Shown piece by piece: positions 21,501 through 32,240 of a stretch of DNA of 64,000 nt (positions are counted from its first letter, which is position 1; every line of letters begins with the position of its first letter). The position numbers and the translations under genes are program-made. The stretch covers positions 5,880,125 through 5,944,124 of the forward strand of contig NC_084599.1 of assembly GCF_033807715.1 (NCBI RefSeq), given 5' to 3'. Below the pieces are notes generated by a model that saw only the letters and a program-made list of their open reading frames with translations, made no database searches and was not told the origin of the DNA. The stretch comes from Cololabis saira (Eukaryota; Chordata; Actinopteri; Beloniformes; Belonidae).

Positions 21501-24500
21501 AATCTTCCTCCGCTCAGAAGAAACTAGTACCGTTTTGGTCCCGATCACGGGACTCTTGCAGGTTTTTGAGCTCTGAACTTTTACTGATGTAAGGCTGGTG
21601 TAGAGTTAAGCCTTACCTTATTAAATTAAACCTTTTTGGGGTCGTGAGTAGGATAAACACGGGGAAACTTCTGCTGAGTTCCAGTGTACTTTAATGTCCC
21701 TCAACAGTGTAGGATTTTAGAACATCAACACAGCATCTAGTGCCGTACTGTGGCGTATCACTCCGCCCAATCTAAAACAGACTAATCACTACAGATAAAC
21801 TGACTAGTGTCATTATAGTCCCTGATTTACATCACAATATAAAGAATAGATTTATAAAATAATGAAATAACCTTCTTAACAAAAATAAATCTCCTCTTAC
21901 ACTTATAAGGTGAGCATGAATCAATCTTTTTTATGATGTAAAATTGTATGTTTTTATTTACTTTTATTTTTTTATTTAATTTTAGTTGTTAAATTTCTGG
22001 AAAAGGAAAAAAGTCAAATCATACATGAGAGAAACTATTCAGTTTGTGGGTAAATATTTGTACTTGTATGAAACTGAAGATCATAATGCAAACCTGACAT
22101 TTACTTTTAGTTCAGTTTGTGGAAAATGGTTGTCCTGGCTTTCTCTTTAAAACTTAAACAGTTATAAAGCATTACAAACTGGAACAATAGGGCAGACGCA
22201 CAGTATTGTTTTGTATTTTGTGTCTTTCAAATAAAAGACAATTTTTTCCAGTCAAATGTTCCTCATTCAAGGTTGTTAAAATAATACTGCTATAATATCG
22301 TATCGTTATCGTTATCGTGACCAATATCGTGTATCGTACCGTATCGTGAGATTAGTGTATCGTTACACCCCTAATTTCCACCGACACAAAACACAAATCC
22401 AACACCAAGCAGCTCAAATATCATCGTAAAAAGATGAGAACGTGGTGTCTGAGGATTCATGCTCGCTGGACTGAAAACCCCTCACCCACACCTCTGGACC
22501 TGCAGTAATTCTCCAGTTACATACGTGTTTAGTTCATCATTCATGGAAAAGTGGAGTCTGTTTTACCGTTAATTTCCAGGCATTGATCCAGGAAGTGGCG
22601 TTGAGGCGTTGCGTAGTAGTTAACAATTGCCTTTTGTTAAACATTAACTTTGAATATTGATTTTAAAAGCATCTGATCAGACACTCAACAATCTGGAAAT
22701 ATCGGCCTAAATGTAACGATACATGTAACGAGAGTTTTTGTTGACGTTTCAAGGTTTTGTTGTCAGAGTTGTCATCATTCCTCTTCTGCTGATCTGAGCT
22801 TCTTGTTTTAAATGTGAAGCTTAATGTTGATTAATTTCTGAATGTTTATCAACTAAAAATATGATACAGTCGTAAAGCTGTGATTATAATCTCACACCAC
22901 GTACCGTTAAAACGACGCCAGTTTACTGAACAAGTTAATCTGTGGTGGAATCTTCTCTTCCTTTTGATTGGATAAGGATCAGTGCAGGAGCTGTGCACTG
23001 ATTGAAGCTTCAATAGAGGTGTCAAGCACACAAGTGCAGTGGTTCCTAAGATGCACGGACAGAAACAAAGGGGGAAAATGCTTTGGATTTTTGTCTGAGT
23101 GATCACTCTCACATCGTTGCAGTTTGTGGAGTCTTGGGTTCAAACTGGTAGAGTCGTGCTTGTGGCGTGAAGCAGCTGATCAGTGTTTAAAAACCTGTAG
23201 ACAGAAATGTCCGGTCTGGGTTTAAGACTAGTCCTTGGTAGAAGCGATTTCCCTTGAGTGGCCTTCTTAAAAATCTCTTAAAGTGAATGTTGAGAACGGC
23301 ATTCAAAAGCTTTAAAAACTAACATTTGAATGAGACCCAACATCTTATCATTCCTTTTATAAGTTATAGAACGAATGTCCGTCACGCTCACTGTTGGACG
23401 ACTAAATCGGTGTCTGTGTTGGGTCTCCTCTGCAGGAAATGACCAGATGAAGGTGGAGAACTTTGCAGCGGCGGTGGAGTTTTACTCAAAGGCCATCGCC
23501 CTCAACCCTCGGAACGCCGTCTACTACTGCAACAGGTCAGTCAGGTGACCGGAGCGACATGCTGCATCCCTCCAGACCACGTGTCTGCTAAACGTCCTTA
23601 ACTTTGTTAAACTGAGCCTGAACTATCAGCCAACTTCTTCTGGTTGTGTCTTGTGGTTGGATCTTAGTGTCGGGAAGCCACGACCTCAGGTGACCAGTGA
23701 TCACGTTTCTCACCATGATGATATTTATTCAACAAAAGGGGAACATACAAGCACCCCTTACAGCATCTAGGGGATTTAAAGGTCCCAGCCAGGTGTTGCT
23801 GATGTCGCTGATCAACAGCAGCCCTGCAGACCTCGAGGAAAGAGGTCTGCAACAAACACTTGTGTTAACATCACCAACGGTCTTAGAGCAACAGCTGTTG
23901 CTGCGCATACATCTGGAAAGGTTTACTAAACACATGTCCAAACTTGGAATACAGTAATCCCTGGTTTTTTGCGGGGGTTACGATCCAAAAAGAACCTGTG
24001 ATAAGTGAAATCTGCGAAGTAGCAACCTTTTTTTTTTTTTTTTTAACAATTATTATACAAGGCTTCCAATTGCGGAGATCAGCCCCACCGTGACCTGATT
24101 AATTAGATTTGAACGGGAGAAAATGAAAATGATTATGAAAAAAGATACAATAAGTACAGTAGGACAAATTGTGACGCGTATTTCACTGCTCTTCTGATGC
24201 TGCATCCTGACTTTACTCCGCTCTGTAGTGTCTTTTTCTTCTAAATCCGCGGTGCAGGGGTGTTTTTTCCAGAGAAGAACATAGTTATGGGTCGTTGTTG
24301 CTCTTTTTTATTCTGGGCAAAAAGATTGTTATAAACCGACACCATGGATTATATCTGAGACTGTAATGAACGATTCATCAAACGGTCCTGTTCTTGAGCT
24401 GCTGCTGAAGCTCATTGGCCGTTCTCAGCATTGTTGCTAAGTAACCAACGTTATTGACACAGGAAGTGAAGAAGCGGGGAGACTGTTTAGCCAATCAGAA

Positions 24501-27500
24501 TGCAGAACACGATGCACAATGTAAATCCGTGAAGCAGCGAGACGTGAAAGGTGAAGCGCGTTATAGCCAGGGATTACTGTATTCAAAAATCCTGAAAAAA
24601 TAAAATAAAAAATTGAAAAGTTCAGTCTCCACCATGATAAAGATTGTTCAAAAGTGGTAAAACACTCAGGTCTATTGTCAGTCTTCCTCCTCTGCTGGGA
24701 CCGTTCAGCAGTGGACGTCCCAGAAAATCCGCTGTTCCAGGCTCAGAGCAAGGAAACCCCAGGAGCTCCGGGTCAGAGCCAAGGGGCCTCCCTGAGCAAG
24801 CAGGATGCTCAGGTCCCTGACGGCACAGTTGGAAGACTGGGCATGTTTGTCTGGAAGAGTTTCCAGGAGAAAACGACAAGGAAGCACAACGGAGATTGAC
24901 CAAACTGCATCTAAAGAAACCACCAGGGTTCTGGGACCGAGTCCCCTGGACAGATGAGACCACAGTGTGGATGTTGGGTCTCAACGTCCACAAGCACGTT
25001 TGGAGAGAACCAAACTCATCATTTCACCAGATACAGCTCATATCTACTGTCAAGCACGGTGGGGGAGGGGTGGTGGTCTGGGACGGGGACCCCCATCACT
25101 CTTTGGTCCATGAACTCCTCTGTAGACCAGAGTCCTCTATAGACTTGGTACCTGACTGAACTTTTATCTTGATTGTGTTTCAGGGCGGCGGCCAATAGCA
25201 AACTGGGCAACTACGCCGGCGCCGTACAGGACTGCGAACAGGCCATCAGCATCGACCCAAACTACAGCAAAGCATACGGACGGATGGGGTAAGCCCCGGC
25301 GCTGTGCGTGGAAGCATGACCATCTGCGAGGACCGTGTCCATACCGCAAACATACGCAGCATAAACCCAAGCTTTTTAAACGCTTAATATCTCTAGCAAG
25401 GGAGAAACTTGATACGAGGCGAGTTGGATAAATGACTATGGAAATCAATGTAGTGGAAAAGAACCTCAAACAAGGTCTTTACAAAACAAAGACAAAGCAA
25501 GGCTAGTCAGATATTTGGAGAAACTGCGTTTAGTGTCTGTGGAGCATCTTGGAAGAGAGACGTGGGATTGGAACCTCAGTCGGTCAGCAACATTCTCTTC
25601 CTCCACAGATATGTAATGGCCAAGTGATTCATTTGTTAAATTAATTCATTTCATTCGTTCACTTTGTCTGTTTTATGTTATTAGTGTTATTTGAGCCACT
25701 CACAGCTACTCTTGTCTCTATAACCTCAATCACATAATTGATGCGTGAAAGGTGAAATAGCTTGCGATGATGACAGTGATGGATTTGCATCTAACTTTCG
25801 GTCAGGTGACCTATGAACTGTCAATTATCCATCAAGCTCCACAATGATGTTAAGTAACGGTTAACATTAAATCATATAGATTTGTCTGGGACATTTCTCT
25901 TGCGGGACGGGAAAAGACACAAAATCCATGCATCTCTATTATTGTGCAGCATGAATTCTCAGAGTTTTGCGGGAGTGGAACACACAGGTGCGGGTGGTAA
26001 TGGTCAGAAATTCAGCGGGATGAAGAAAACAGTCCCGCGCAGGGCTCTATTGCAGAGTTTCCTGGCAGCTTCATCACACACCCATTATCTAGAACCGTAT
26101 TCCCAGTAGATCTGAGGCGCCGTCCCCCGAGGCCCACTGGTACAGCTGGATACTAGAACATGGCAACGTTATTTGCAGCAGCTCTAAATCAAAAACAAGC
26201 CGGTTGTGGAGACTGGAACAGGTGTTGTCAAGGTGACGGCTCACCCGCGTCTCTCTTTCAGCTTGGCTCTGGCCAGCCTCAACAAACACACAGAAGCAGT
26301 GAGCTACTACAAGAAAGCTCTGGAGCTGGACCCCGACAACGACACCTACAAGGCCAACCTTAAGATCGCCGAGGAGAAGATGGAGACGTCCAGTCCGGTG
26401 AGAGCGGGGCGGAGCAGGGGGCCAGGCCGTTTCCTGGGGGGTGAATGATTACATGATGAGCTGTGTTTCCTCTCAGACTGCAGGAATGGGAGGAGTGGAC
26501 CTGGCTGGATTACTGAGTAACCCCGGCTTCATGAACATGGTGAGAGTCAAGTCCCGGCCTTCCTACACTTTTGTCTGGAATTCATATGAAAACGGGGACT
26601 AGTGGTACCTGATGAAATCCAGCTGGTTAGATGAAGCAGCTGCGTCATACATCCTGAAGGTGCATCACAGCAGGTTACATGTTGGGACAAAAGGGTCATT
26701 TTGTGAAATCTTCATCTTGCAGCATTGGTTCAAGGTTAGCTTGTATTATTTTAGCCAGAATGTTGCTCCACATGGTTCTAAAACCATAAAACAGTCTCAC
26801 CGGACTGAGATCTGGCCGGAATAACGTGATCCTTCCGTACGTCCGGCCAGAGAAACCCCACCCTGTCTGGTGAAAAGAAGCGGCCTGCTCACTCCTCAGG
26901 TTAAGGAGGAGACCTGAGCTCAGTTAGACCCTCCTGAGGTTGGTAGAGGATGGCAATGCCCAGGACTGTCACTTAGGTATGAGCACTGGGTGATAAAATG
27001 GGGAAATAATCGGGTAAAAAAAAAAAAAGAAACAGAGGTGGTCAAGATGTCCAGGTCCTGTGGCTGAAAAAGCAGCCCAGACCACCATCCCCCCACCACC
27101 GTGCTTGACAGTGCCTATGAGATGTCTTTTGTGCAATGCTGTTTGGTTTTTGGGGCATTAAGACCAACCAACTCCACTTTGTTCTCATCTGTCCAGAGGA
27201 CGTTGTTCCAGAAGTCCACTGGTTTGTTCAGATGCAGCTTTGTGGACTTCAGACGAGCCTCCTTTCCATTTTTAATTGCCACTTCTGCCCACGTTGTTTT
27301 CCTCTCTACAACCGTATTTTTGTTGATGATGACTCTGAAAGTTGGTTTTTATTCTGAAAGGTTATTTGCCTGATACTATTATCATTAGAATTATAATTAG
27401 GGCCCGAGCACTTACAGTGCGAAGGCCCTATTGTATCTGTAGGAATTTTTATTGTTGTCGTTATTCTTATTTTCCTTCTTCTGACGAAAGGAGGGCCTTT

Positions 27501-29084
27501 TTGCCCCCCTAAACGTGCCCCAAAAGTCACCAAATTTTGCACCCAAGCCAGGGCTGGCGAAAAATTTGATATTTAATGGTTTACATTAATGGGCAGCAGC
27601 GCCCCCTAGAAAACTTTGTGCCTCAAGCCCCACAATACGGTTTGACGTACATGCACGAAAATCGGTACACCCCTGTATCATGTCGCAGCTTAAAGAAAAG
27701 TCTCTTGGCGCCATGGCCGAAACCCAACAGGAAGTCGGCCATTTTGAATTAATCGTGTCATTTTGGCGAAATGTATGCCATTTCTTCAGCCGCTTCAGAG
27801 CCCGAACCGTAACGTGCACCCAGGTGTGTTATACATCAAAATGTGCGTCTCCATCCTGCAACGATGCGCATTACTTTTCTCAGTCAAAAGCGTTTGACTG
27901 AGTGGCGACGCTAAATCCCAAAAAGCGCGCCCCCCCCATCATCTGATTGGTCCATATTTGATAGTTCCTACTTTCTGCCATAACTTTTGAACGGTTTGGT
28001 ATAGAGAGTCATGGGTGGTGTCATCAGACTCGGTTTTGAGTATTTGACCTTCATTGGCATGAATTAGCCCCGCCCCTTTTTCTGATTGGTCGATATTTGG
28101 TAGTTCCTACTTTCTGCCATAACTTTTGAATGGTTTGGTATAGAGAGTCGTGGGTGGTTTCCACTAAATGTCCAGGCCTGAAGAATCTACATGCAAGTCA
28201 TACAAGCTTCCACTGCAGCCTGAACGTGCACAAGGGTGCGAAGGCCCGTTCATCGCTGCTTGCAGCTTTCATTTTTTATGTATTTACACACACAAAAGGA
28301 TTAAAAGAGGGGTTTCTATCATTTGTACACGGTGGAAGATTCCTGTGCAATCTTTTAATTTGTGTCTTCCAGCTGTAACATATGTCTTTGTCTGCAGGCA
28401 TCGTCTCTCATGAACAACCCTCAGGTTCAGCAGCTGTAAGTCCGTCTATCAGTTATTCATTTTTTTTCCCTCTCTGGTTTTCCGCTGGTTTAATGTCTAT
28501 CTCCTCCATGTCTCCCAGCATGTCAGGAATGATGTCCGGAGCCTATGGCGGGATGCCCGGCGGGATGCCCGGCGGGATGCCCGGCGGGATGCCAGGCGGG
28601 ATGCCCGGCGGGATGCCCGGCGGAATGCCCGGCGGGATGCCAGGCGGGATGCCCGGTGGGATGCCAGGAGGGATGCCTGGTGGGATGCCTGGTGGGATGC
28701 CTGGTGGGATGCCTGGTGGGATGCCTGGTGGGATGCCAGGTGGGATGGGAGCTGGAACGGGAGCTGGAACGGGAGTCGGGACGGCCGGCGGGACGGCAGG
28801 CGGCACGGCGGGTGGGATGGTGGGTGGAGGAGGTGCTGCGCCCGGCGCTCCAGGAGCTGCAGATCTGTCAGGACTTATCCAGGCGTACGTACTTGAGCAC
28901 CGTTATTGACTTTAGCTGCTGGTTGGTTTGGTATTTGCCCGTGACGGATGTTGGTGTCGTTTTTTGTTGTAGAGGTCAACAGTTCGCCCAACAGATGCAG
29001 CAGCAGAACCCAGAACTCATTGAACAGCTGAGGAGTCAAATCCGCAACCGAACACCCAGCGCCGGGAACGAGGAGCAGCCATGA
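18415..29084 (+). CDS. sgta: SGTA co-chaperone, full gene span (10 coding exons)
   Basis: Small glutamine-rich TPR-containing protein alpha is a cytosolic co-chaperone. It binds Hsp70/Hsp90 tails through its TPRs and hands tail-anchored and mislocalised membrane proteins to the BAG6 complex. The exons sum to 1197 nt (398 aa plus stop) with matching phases throughout. The N-terminus ([20 protein letters not shown]) is the homodimerisation domain that binds GET4/5-type partners. Three TPRs span about residues 87-205, including [20 protein letters not shown] and [35 protein letters not shown] segment and a Gln-rich C-terminus ([20 protein letters not shown]) follow. At about 398 aa it exceeds the human protein (313 aa), mainly because exon 10 carries 16 GGMP repeats. 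slc39a3 downstream on the same strand matches human synteny and supports sgta over sgtb. Confidence 0.95.
18598..18701 (+). CDS. sgta: sgta exon 3
   Basis: Acceptor CTCTTCAG, donor GTAGAC. Encodes [20 protein letters not shown] and [11 protein letters not shown], ending in phase 0. Confidence 0.95.
19020..19660. repeat. Dispersed repeat, copy A (hAT-like tail)
   Basis: About 630 bp, shared in order with 25435-26052: AGTGGAAAAGAACCTCAAAC-like start, GTGTCTGTGGAGCATCTTGG, GAACTGTCAATTATCCATCA, a GCGGGCGGGAGTGG stretch, and the end CAGTCCCGCGCAGGGCTCTA. The end resembles hAT-type termini. No transposase is present. Confidence 0.75.
20166..20763. repeat. ATCGATTC-type non-autonomous element, copy A
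   Basis: Starts with ATCGATTATCAAGATTTGAT and ends with GAATCGATTTAGAATCGG and an AACACAGGCC tail. A long central block (ACTAGTATTATATTGAGATT, CAGCTCCCAGAATGCTGATA) recurs at 41136-41670. It is non-coding, and the inverted AATCGAT-rich ends suggest a DNA transposon derivative. Confidence 0.7.
20770..21010 (-). pseudogene. Non-LTR retrotransposon reverse transcriptase fragment
   Basis: Reading the minus strand gives [20 protein letters not shown] with the RT catalytic box FADD, followed by [15 protein letters not shown]; upstream is [15 protein letters not shown] with frame disturbances. This is the palm of a LINE RT, probably RTE-like. Only about 80 codons survive. Confidence 0.8.
21157..21229 (+). 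CDS. sgta: sgta exon 4
   Basis: Among three nearby AGs only the one ending at 21156 (AATCGCAG) restores phase 0. Encodes [20 protein letters not shown] then LKSD and the first base of Gly; donor GTGAGT at 21230. Confidence 0.85.
21339..22373. mobile_element. Non-autonomous hAT element, 1035 bp
   Basis: Ends TAGGGCTGTAAC and GTTACACCCCTA (11 of 12 inverted match) are flanked by a perfect 8-bp duplication, ATTTCCAC (21331-21338 and 22374-22381). Subterminal sequence is rich in TATCG repeats. It is non-coding and sits in sgta intron 4. Confidence 0.9.
22382..23435 (+). other. sgta: Rest of sgta intron 4
   Basis: No open frame, repeat ends or RNA gene recognised in this kilobase. Confidence 0.5.
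23436..23535 (+). CDS. sgta: sgta exon 5
   Basis: Acceptor CTCTGCAG, donor GTCAGT. Encodes [20 protein letters not shown] then [12 protein letters not shown], the first TPR, ending AG of an Arg codon. Confidence 0.95.
23952..24579. mobile_element. Mariner-like MITE
   Basis: Inverted ends CAGTAATCCCTGG and CCAGGGATTACTG are flanked by TA on each side; the outer GAATA/TATTC also pair. The wording resembles mariner-derived MITEs of fish. It is about 630 bp, non-coding, in sgta intron 5. Confidence 0.8.
24600..25160 (+). pseudogene. Tc1-like transposase remnant
   Basis: The plus strand encodes [20 protein letters not shown] then [14 protein letters not shown] and [11 protein letters not shown], the Tc1 catalytic core around the second Asp (WTDE). 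The upstream half is frame-broken. It is an old copy in sgta intron 5. Confidence 0.8.
25184..25288 (+). CDS. sgta: sgta exon 6
   Basis: Acceptor GTGTTTCAG, donor GTAAGC. Encodes [20 protein letters not shown] then [14 protein letters not shown], the second TPR; ends GG of a Gly codon. Confidence 0.95.
25435..26055. repeat. Dispersed repeat, copy B (hAT-like tail)
   Basis: Second copy of the repeat at 19020-19660, same orientation, ending CAGTCCCGCGCAGGGCTCTA. Both copies lie in introns of sgta and have diverged by many substitutions and small indels. Confidence 0.75.
26262..26397 (+). CDS. sgta: sgta exon 7
   Basis: Acceptor CTCTTTCAG, donor GTGAGA. Encodes [20 protein letters not shown] then [20 protein letters not shown] and ETSSP, the third TPR and capping helix. 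Confidence 0.95.
26477..26539 (+). CDS. sgta: sgta exon 8
   Basis: Acceptor CCTCTCAG, donor GTGAGA; 21 codons, [20 protein letters not shown] then M. Confidence 0.93.
27040..27350 (-). pseudogene. Tc1-like transposase remnant, minus strand
   Basis: The complement encodes the WTDE core ([13 protein letters not shown]) and, further on, [16 protein letters not shown], both Tc1 hallmarks. Frames are broken. It lies in sgta intron 8, opposite to the gene. Confidence 0.75.
27400..28275. mobile_element. GGGCCCGAGCAC-type interspersed element
   Basis: Starts GGGCCCGAGCACTTACAGTG then CGAAGGCCC, and ends GTGCGAAGGCCCGTTCATCG then CTGCTTGCAGCTTTC. It holds two internal direct repeats of TAGTTCCTACTTTCTGCCAT about 150 bp apart. 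I recall this as a common fish repeat but cannot place its superfamily. Non-coding. Confidence 0.65.
28398..28435 (+). CDS. sgta: sgta exon 9
   Basis: Acceptor TCTGCAG, donor [18 protein letters not shown] plus CT of a Leu codon. Confidence 0.9.
28519..28884 (+). CDS. sgta: sgta exon 10, with GGMP repeats
   Basis: Acceptor TCTCCCAG, donor GTACGT. Encodes [11 protein letters not shown], 16 GGMP units, a [17 protein letters not shown] stretch and LSGLIQ. The exon is several times longer than expected from the human protein because of the 12-bp repeat. Confidence 0.93.
28550..28741 (+). repeat. sgta: 12-bp coding minisatellite, 16 units (GGMP)
   Basis: GGGATGCCCGGC and variants repeated 16 times in frame. 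The 5' units use CCC GGC, the 3' units CCT GGT, so the array shows internal homogenisation in two blocks. The minus-strand and other plus-frame reading frames here are by-products. Confidence 0.97.
28973..29084 (+). CDS. sgta: sgta last coding exon
   Basis: Acceptor TTGTTGTAG ends at 28972. Encodes [20 protein letters not shown] then [16 protein letters not shown] and stops at 29082-29084. GCAAAG followed by GTTGGT (29099) could be a donor leading to a 3'UTR exon. Confidence 0.95.
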
Positions 29085-29572
29085 TGTTCGCAAAGGTTGG
29101 TGCACACAATCCATTTGGTCAGAACATTCTATTCAACATAGAACTTGATTGTTTAAAAACACAATTTATCAAAGAGTAAGATAATAGGACTCCAGCACTG
29201 ATCCCTGGGGAACTCCAGACACTTGAGACCCAGGGTGCAGCAGCGGCTGTCAATCACAGCCAGTCTGGTTAATGACAGTGGTCCTTCAGAGGCACCACAG
29301 TGAAGTTAAGAAGTCACTGTTCTCTAACTTAAGGGTTGCGCCTGTTCTGGCGCTCTGCAGCTGAAATAAGTCATTTTCCAGCCATCCGATGGAGGTGACA
29401 GAAGGTCGAACTTGATAATGCTGCAAAGAATCCAGTGTTTTTTCAAAATTAAACTCCACAAACGGGCTCCGACTTGAACATGGACATTACGTTAACCTGC
29501 TTCTTTCTAAGGTTCTTCAGTTTGTTCATGACCCAAGCTTCATTTCTTGCAAAGCTTTGATGGATTATATCA

Positions 29573-30860
29573 GAATCAGAATCAGAAAAAGCTTTATTGC
29601 CAGGTCAGACATAAATCAGACGAGAGAACTTGACTCCGGTTTACACCGATGGCACCATTAATACGGACGCCATTTTTTAGAGGAAGGATGACACTGGGAT
29701 GGAGGGAGGAGGGAAAAAAAGGCATCTTCACACTGTGTATTGATACGTAGTGTCAAGGTGCCAAAAAACACCTCAGCACAGAAAAGCAACATACACACAA
29801 CAACACAACATCATAGCTTGGGGGCACAGTTCATCCAAGTGAGGGCCGCGGCAGCGTGGCGCTCGAACTCGAAGTCCGTGTCAGGGGGGCTGATAAGAGG
29901 GGAGCCAGGGAAGGCGTTGGATGGGCGGGGGGGGTGAGTCAGTGAGTCAGTGAGTGTGTGTGTGCGATAAGTCCGTGAACCTTCGCCCAGAGCTGCTCTC
30001 AGCCAAATTGTCCTTGATGTTATCAGGCAGCTCGGTACAGTTCTGGGAGGGAGATCCGCAGGTGTTCGTGGAAGGGGAGGGTTAAGTGGGGGGCAGTCGT
30101 CTTGTTTACATTCCTCCAGGGAGATTGTGACCGGAGAGGCCTGCCAAGCCGCTCTGTCAAGGGCAAATTATAGAATTAACAATTTCTTGAAAGCAGGTAG
30201 CCCAGTAATTTTCCGTCTGCCTTATAGTCTCTGGTTCATCAATGGCAATTCCAATCAGACAAATTTGTGATCAATTCCCGCCAAGCCGAGTACCCAGCTT
30301 CTCCAAGGTCTTCTCCATCTTGCTAATGAGCTCGAAGACCGCGGCCCTGCTCTAGAGTTTGAGTGCGGATCCCCGTGCTTATTCCTTCAGCAACGTCGGG
30401 CAGCTCAGAGAGGGCCAGAACGGCTGTCGCCGACTTACGAGATTGTCGATAGGCCAGGAAAATCCCCACTCCAATTAGAAGAAATCCTGCTATCATAAAT
30501 CCAATTATGAAGGCGTCTTCAACGTCCTCGACGGTCAAGATCTTGAGGCACAACGGCTTACAATTTTTGTAGGAATCCATTGTGTAACCAGCAAAAAAAA
30601 GTTCCGTCGGGGCAGGAGGGCTCCCTAACCCCCTGACTTCTCGTTGCAAAAATTTGGTCAATTGTGCTGAGGGACCAGTTAATCAATTCCATGATTGTAG
30701 AGTTTTCGGAGGAGTGGAAATGAGAGGCTCTGAGTCAAGACAGACAAAAGCAGGCAGGGAAGGTTGATAAGGGAGAGGAGTAGAAAAAGCGTCCGCCTCC
30801 GCTGAGAGCCTGAAGAAGAGCTAGTAACGGTATTCAATAAATCTATTCACAATCTATCAC
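29573..30860 (-). mobile_element. Retroposon with small membrane-protein ORF and TCTGAT tail
   Basis: On the minus strand the unit runs from about 30860 to 29573. It has a pyrimidine-rich leader, an ORF (30692-30271), about 650 bp of 3' sequence, and AATAAA directly followed by a tail of three or four TTCTGA repeats. A poly(A) signal plus short tandem 3' repeat is what a LINE-style reverse transcriptase leaves. A similar tail ends the LINE at 59781. The exact 5' end is not defined. Confidence 0.6.
30271..30692 (-). pseudogene. Small membrane protein with coiled-coil tail (retroposon ORF, frameshifted)
   Basis: The ATG at 30692-30690 opens MELINWSLSTIDQ, then a T-run (about 30645-30655) shifts the frame. 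The next frame (to 30323) carries GYTMDSYKNCKPLCLKILTV then EDVEDAF and a strong hydrophobic segment, IIGFMIAGFLLIGVGIFLAY, followed by RQSRKS. A further slip leads into ELISKMEKTLEKLGTRLGGN, a heptad-like tail ending at TGA (30273-30271). The product would be about 140 aa with one membrane span, a short charged stretch after it, and a coil. I recall similar predicted fish proteins but know no function. Two cysteines (NCKPLC) precede the span. No RT or transposase accompanies it. Confidence 0.6.
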
Positions 30861-31377
30861 CTCTAAAATCTAGTATGACACAGAGGAGAACTGAATGTGT
30901 GTTTTGTAATGTTAAATTCTGTATCATATTTCCAGATGTGTCATGATGGTCTTGGTGTTGACATATTTACGTGAAGCTATGTCGGGTTTATGTTGCATTT
31001 AGCATCACTCTTGTAAAGTTTGGTACCGTTGGCCCACATTGTAGAACATCGCACCCATAACTCCATGTTTACACATGGATAGATTCAAGACGCACATGTA
31101 AGCCAGCCATCAGCCAAATAAATATGAACCCAGTTAAGTGCCAGTACCAAAAATTAACACTACTTGGTACCAGTTTCTATCTGAGGTTTGGTGGTATAAT
31201 TTTTAGGACTTCTTAAAACGACAATCTTTCTTTGGGAATAAAAGAAAACGTACTGGAAATCAGGAAAATTAGAGGTTATTATAAAATATAACTATACAGC
31301 TATACAATATGACTTGATGCACATGGTGGTAAACTAAAATGTAAAAGCACCCCAGTATTGATCCCTGAAGAATTCCA

Positions 31378-31610
31378 ATTCAATTTTATTTCTATAGCGT
31401 CTATTACAGCAGAAGTGGTCTCTGGGATCTTTCCAGAGACCCAGAACATAAACCCCTGAGCAATTATTACACAAACATAACATAAACAGTGGCAAGAAAA
31501 ACTCCCCTTTAGGAGGGAAGAAACCTGGACCAGGACCTGGATCATAAGGGGGTAGAAACCTGGACCAGGACCTGGATCATAAGGGGGAACCTCTTGCTGG
31601 AGAACAGACA
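31378..31610. repeat. AATTCAATTTTATTTATATAG-type repeat, copy 2
   Basis: Contains AATTCAATTTTATTTCTATA, GCAAGAAAAACTCCCCTTTA and a locally duplicated ACCTGGACCAGGACCTGGAT block (31526 and 31556). Confidence 0.75.
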
Positions 31611-31850
31611 GAGAGAATGAAGAACAGAGAAAGGAGAAAAACAGACCCATGGCATGTCCAATAACATTATATTCCAAACATCATATAATGTAATTAGACA
31701 TAAAAACTGAGGTTGCAGAGTTTTGGGAATTCTTAATGTTGGAAACTTTCCATGGGAATTAACTGGAAACTGGAGCTTAAAACAGAATGTAACTTCTCAT
31801 CAGTTCGAGACGATGATGCACGTAGTGATAAAATAGTGTAATGATATTGA

Positions 31851-32240
31851 ATTCAATTCAATTCAATTTTATTTATATAGCGTCTAATACAACAGAGTTG
31901 TCTCTAGACGCTTTACAGAGACCCATACCCAGAACATAAACCCCCGAGCAGTTATTACATAAACAATGGCAGGTAAAAACTCCCCTAGTGGGAGAAAAAC
32001 CTTAAGCCAAACAGTGGCAAGGAAAAACTCCCCTTTAGGAGGGAAGAAACCTTGAGCAGGACCAGGCTCGTAAGGGGGGACCCTCCTGCCGAGGGCCAGA
32101 TTGGTGGGTCAGGGACGGCAACAGCACAGCAGGCAGGTGGAAGCAGCAACGGGATGACCGGGGGTGGGGACCGCAGGCCAGCACGCAGCTCCCGAAGCTC
32201 CGGCCCAATCAGCAAGTCCCAGGTTGGGGTGCAGGGTCAG
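31851..32240. repeat. AATTCAATTTTATTTATATAG-type repeat, copy 3 (longest)
   Basis: Four AATTC units lead into TTTTATTTATATAGCGTCTA, then ACTCCCCTTTAGGAGGGAAG and CAGGCAGGTGGAAGCAGCAA. The most complete of the four copies in the window. Confidence 0.8.

Noticed and set aside
28543..28806. Minus-strand frame of repeated Pro-Pro-Gly-Ile (collagen-like)
   Set aside because: It is the complement of the SGTA GGMP minisatellite, with no start context or neighbours.
28545..28900. Plus-strand Cys-rich frame overlapping SGTA exon 10
   Set aside because: Wrong frame of the same minisatellite; exon phases fix the GGMP frame.
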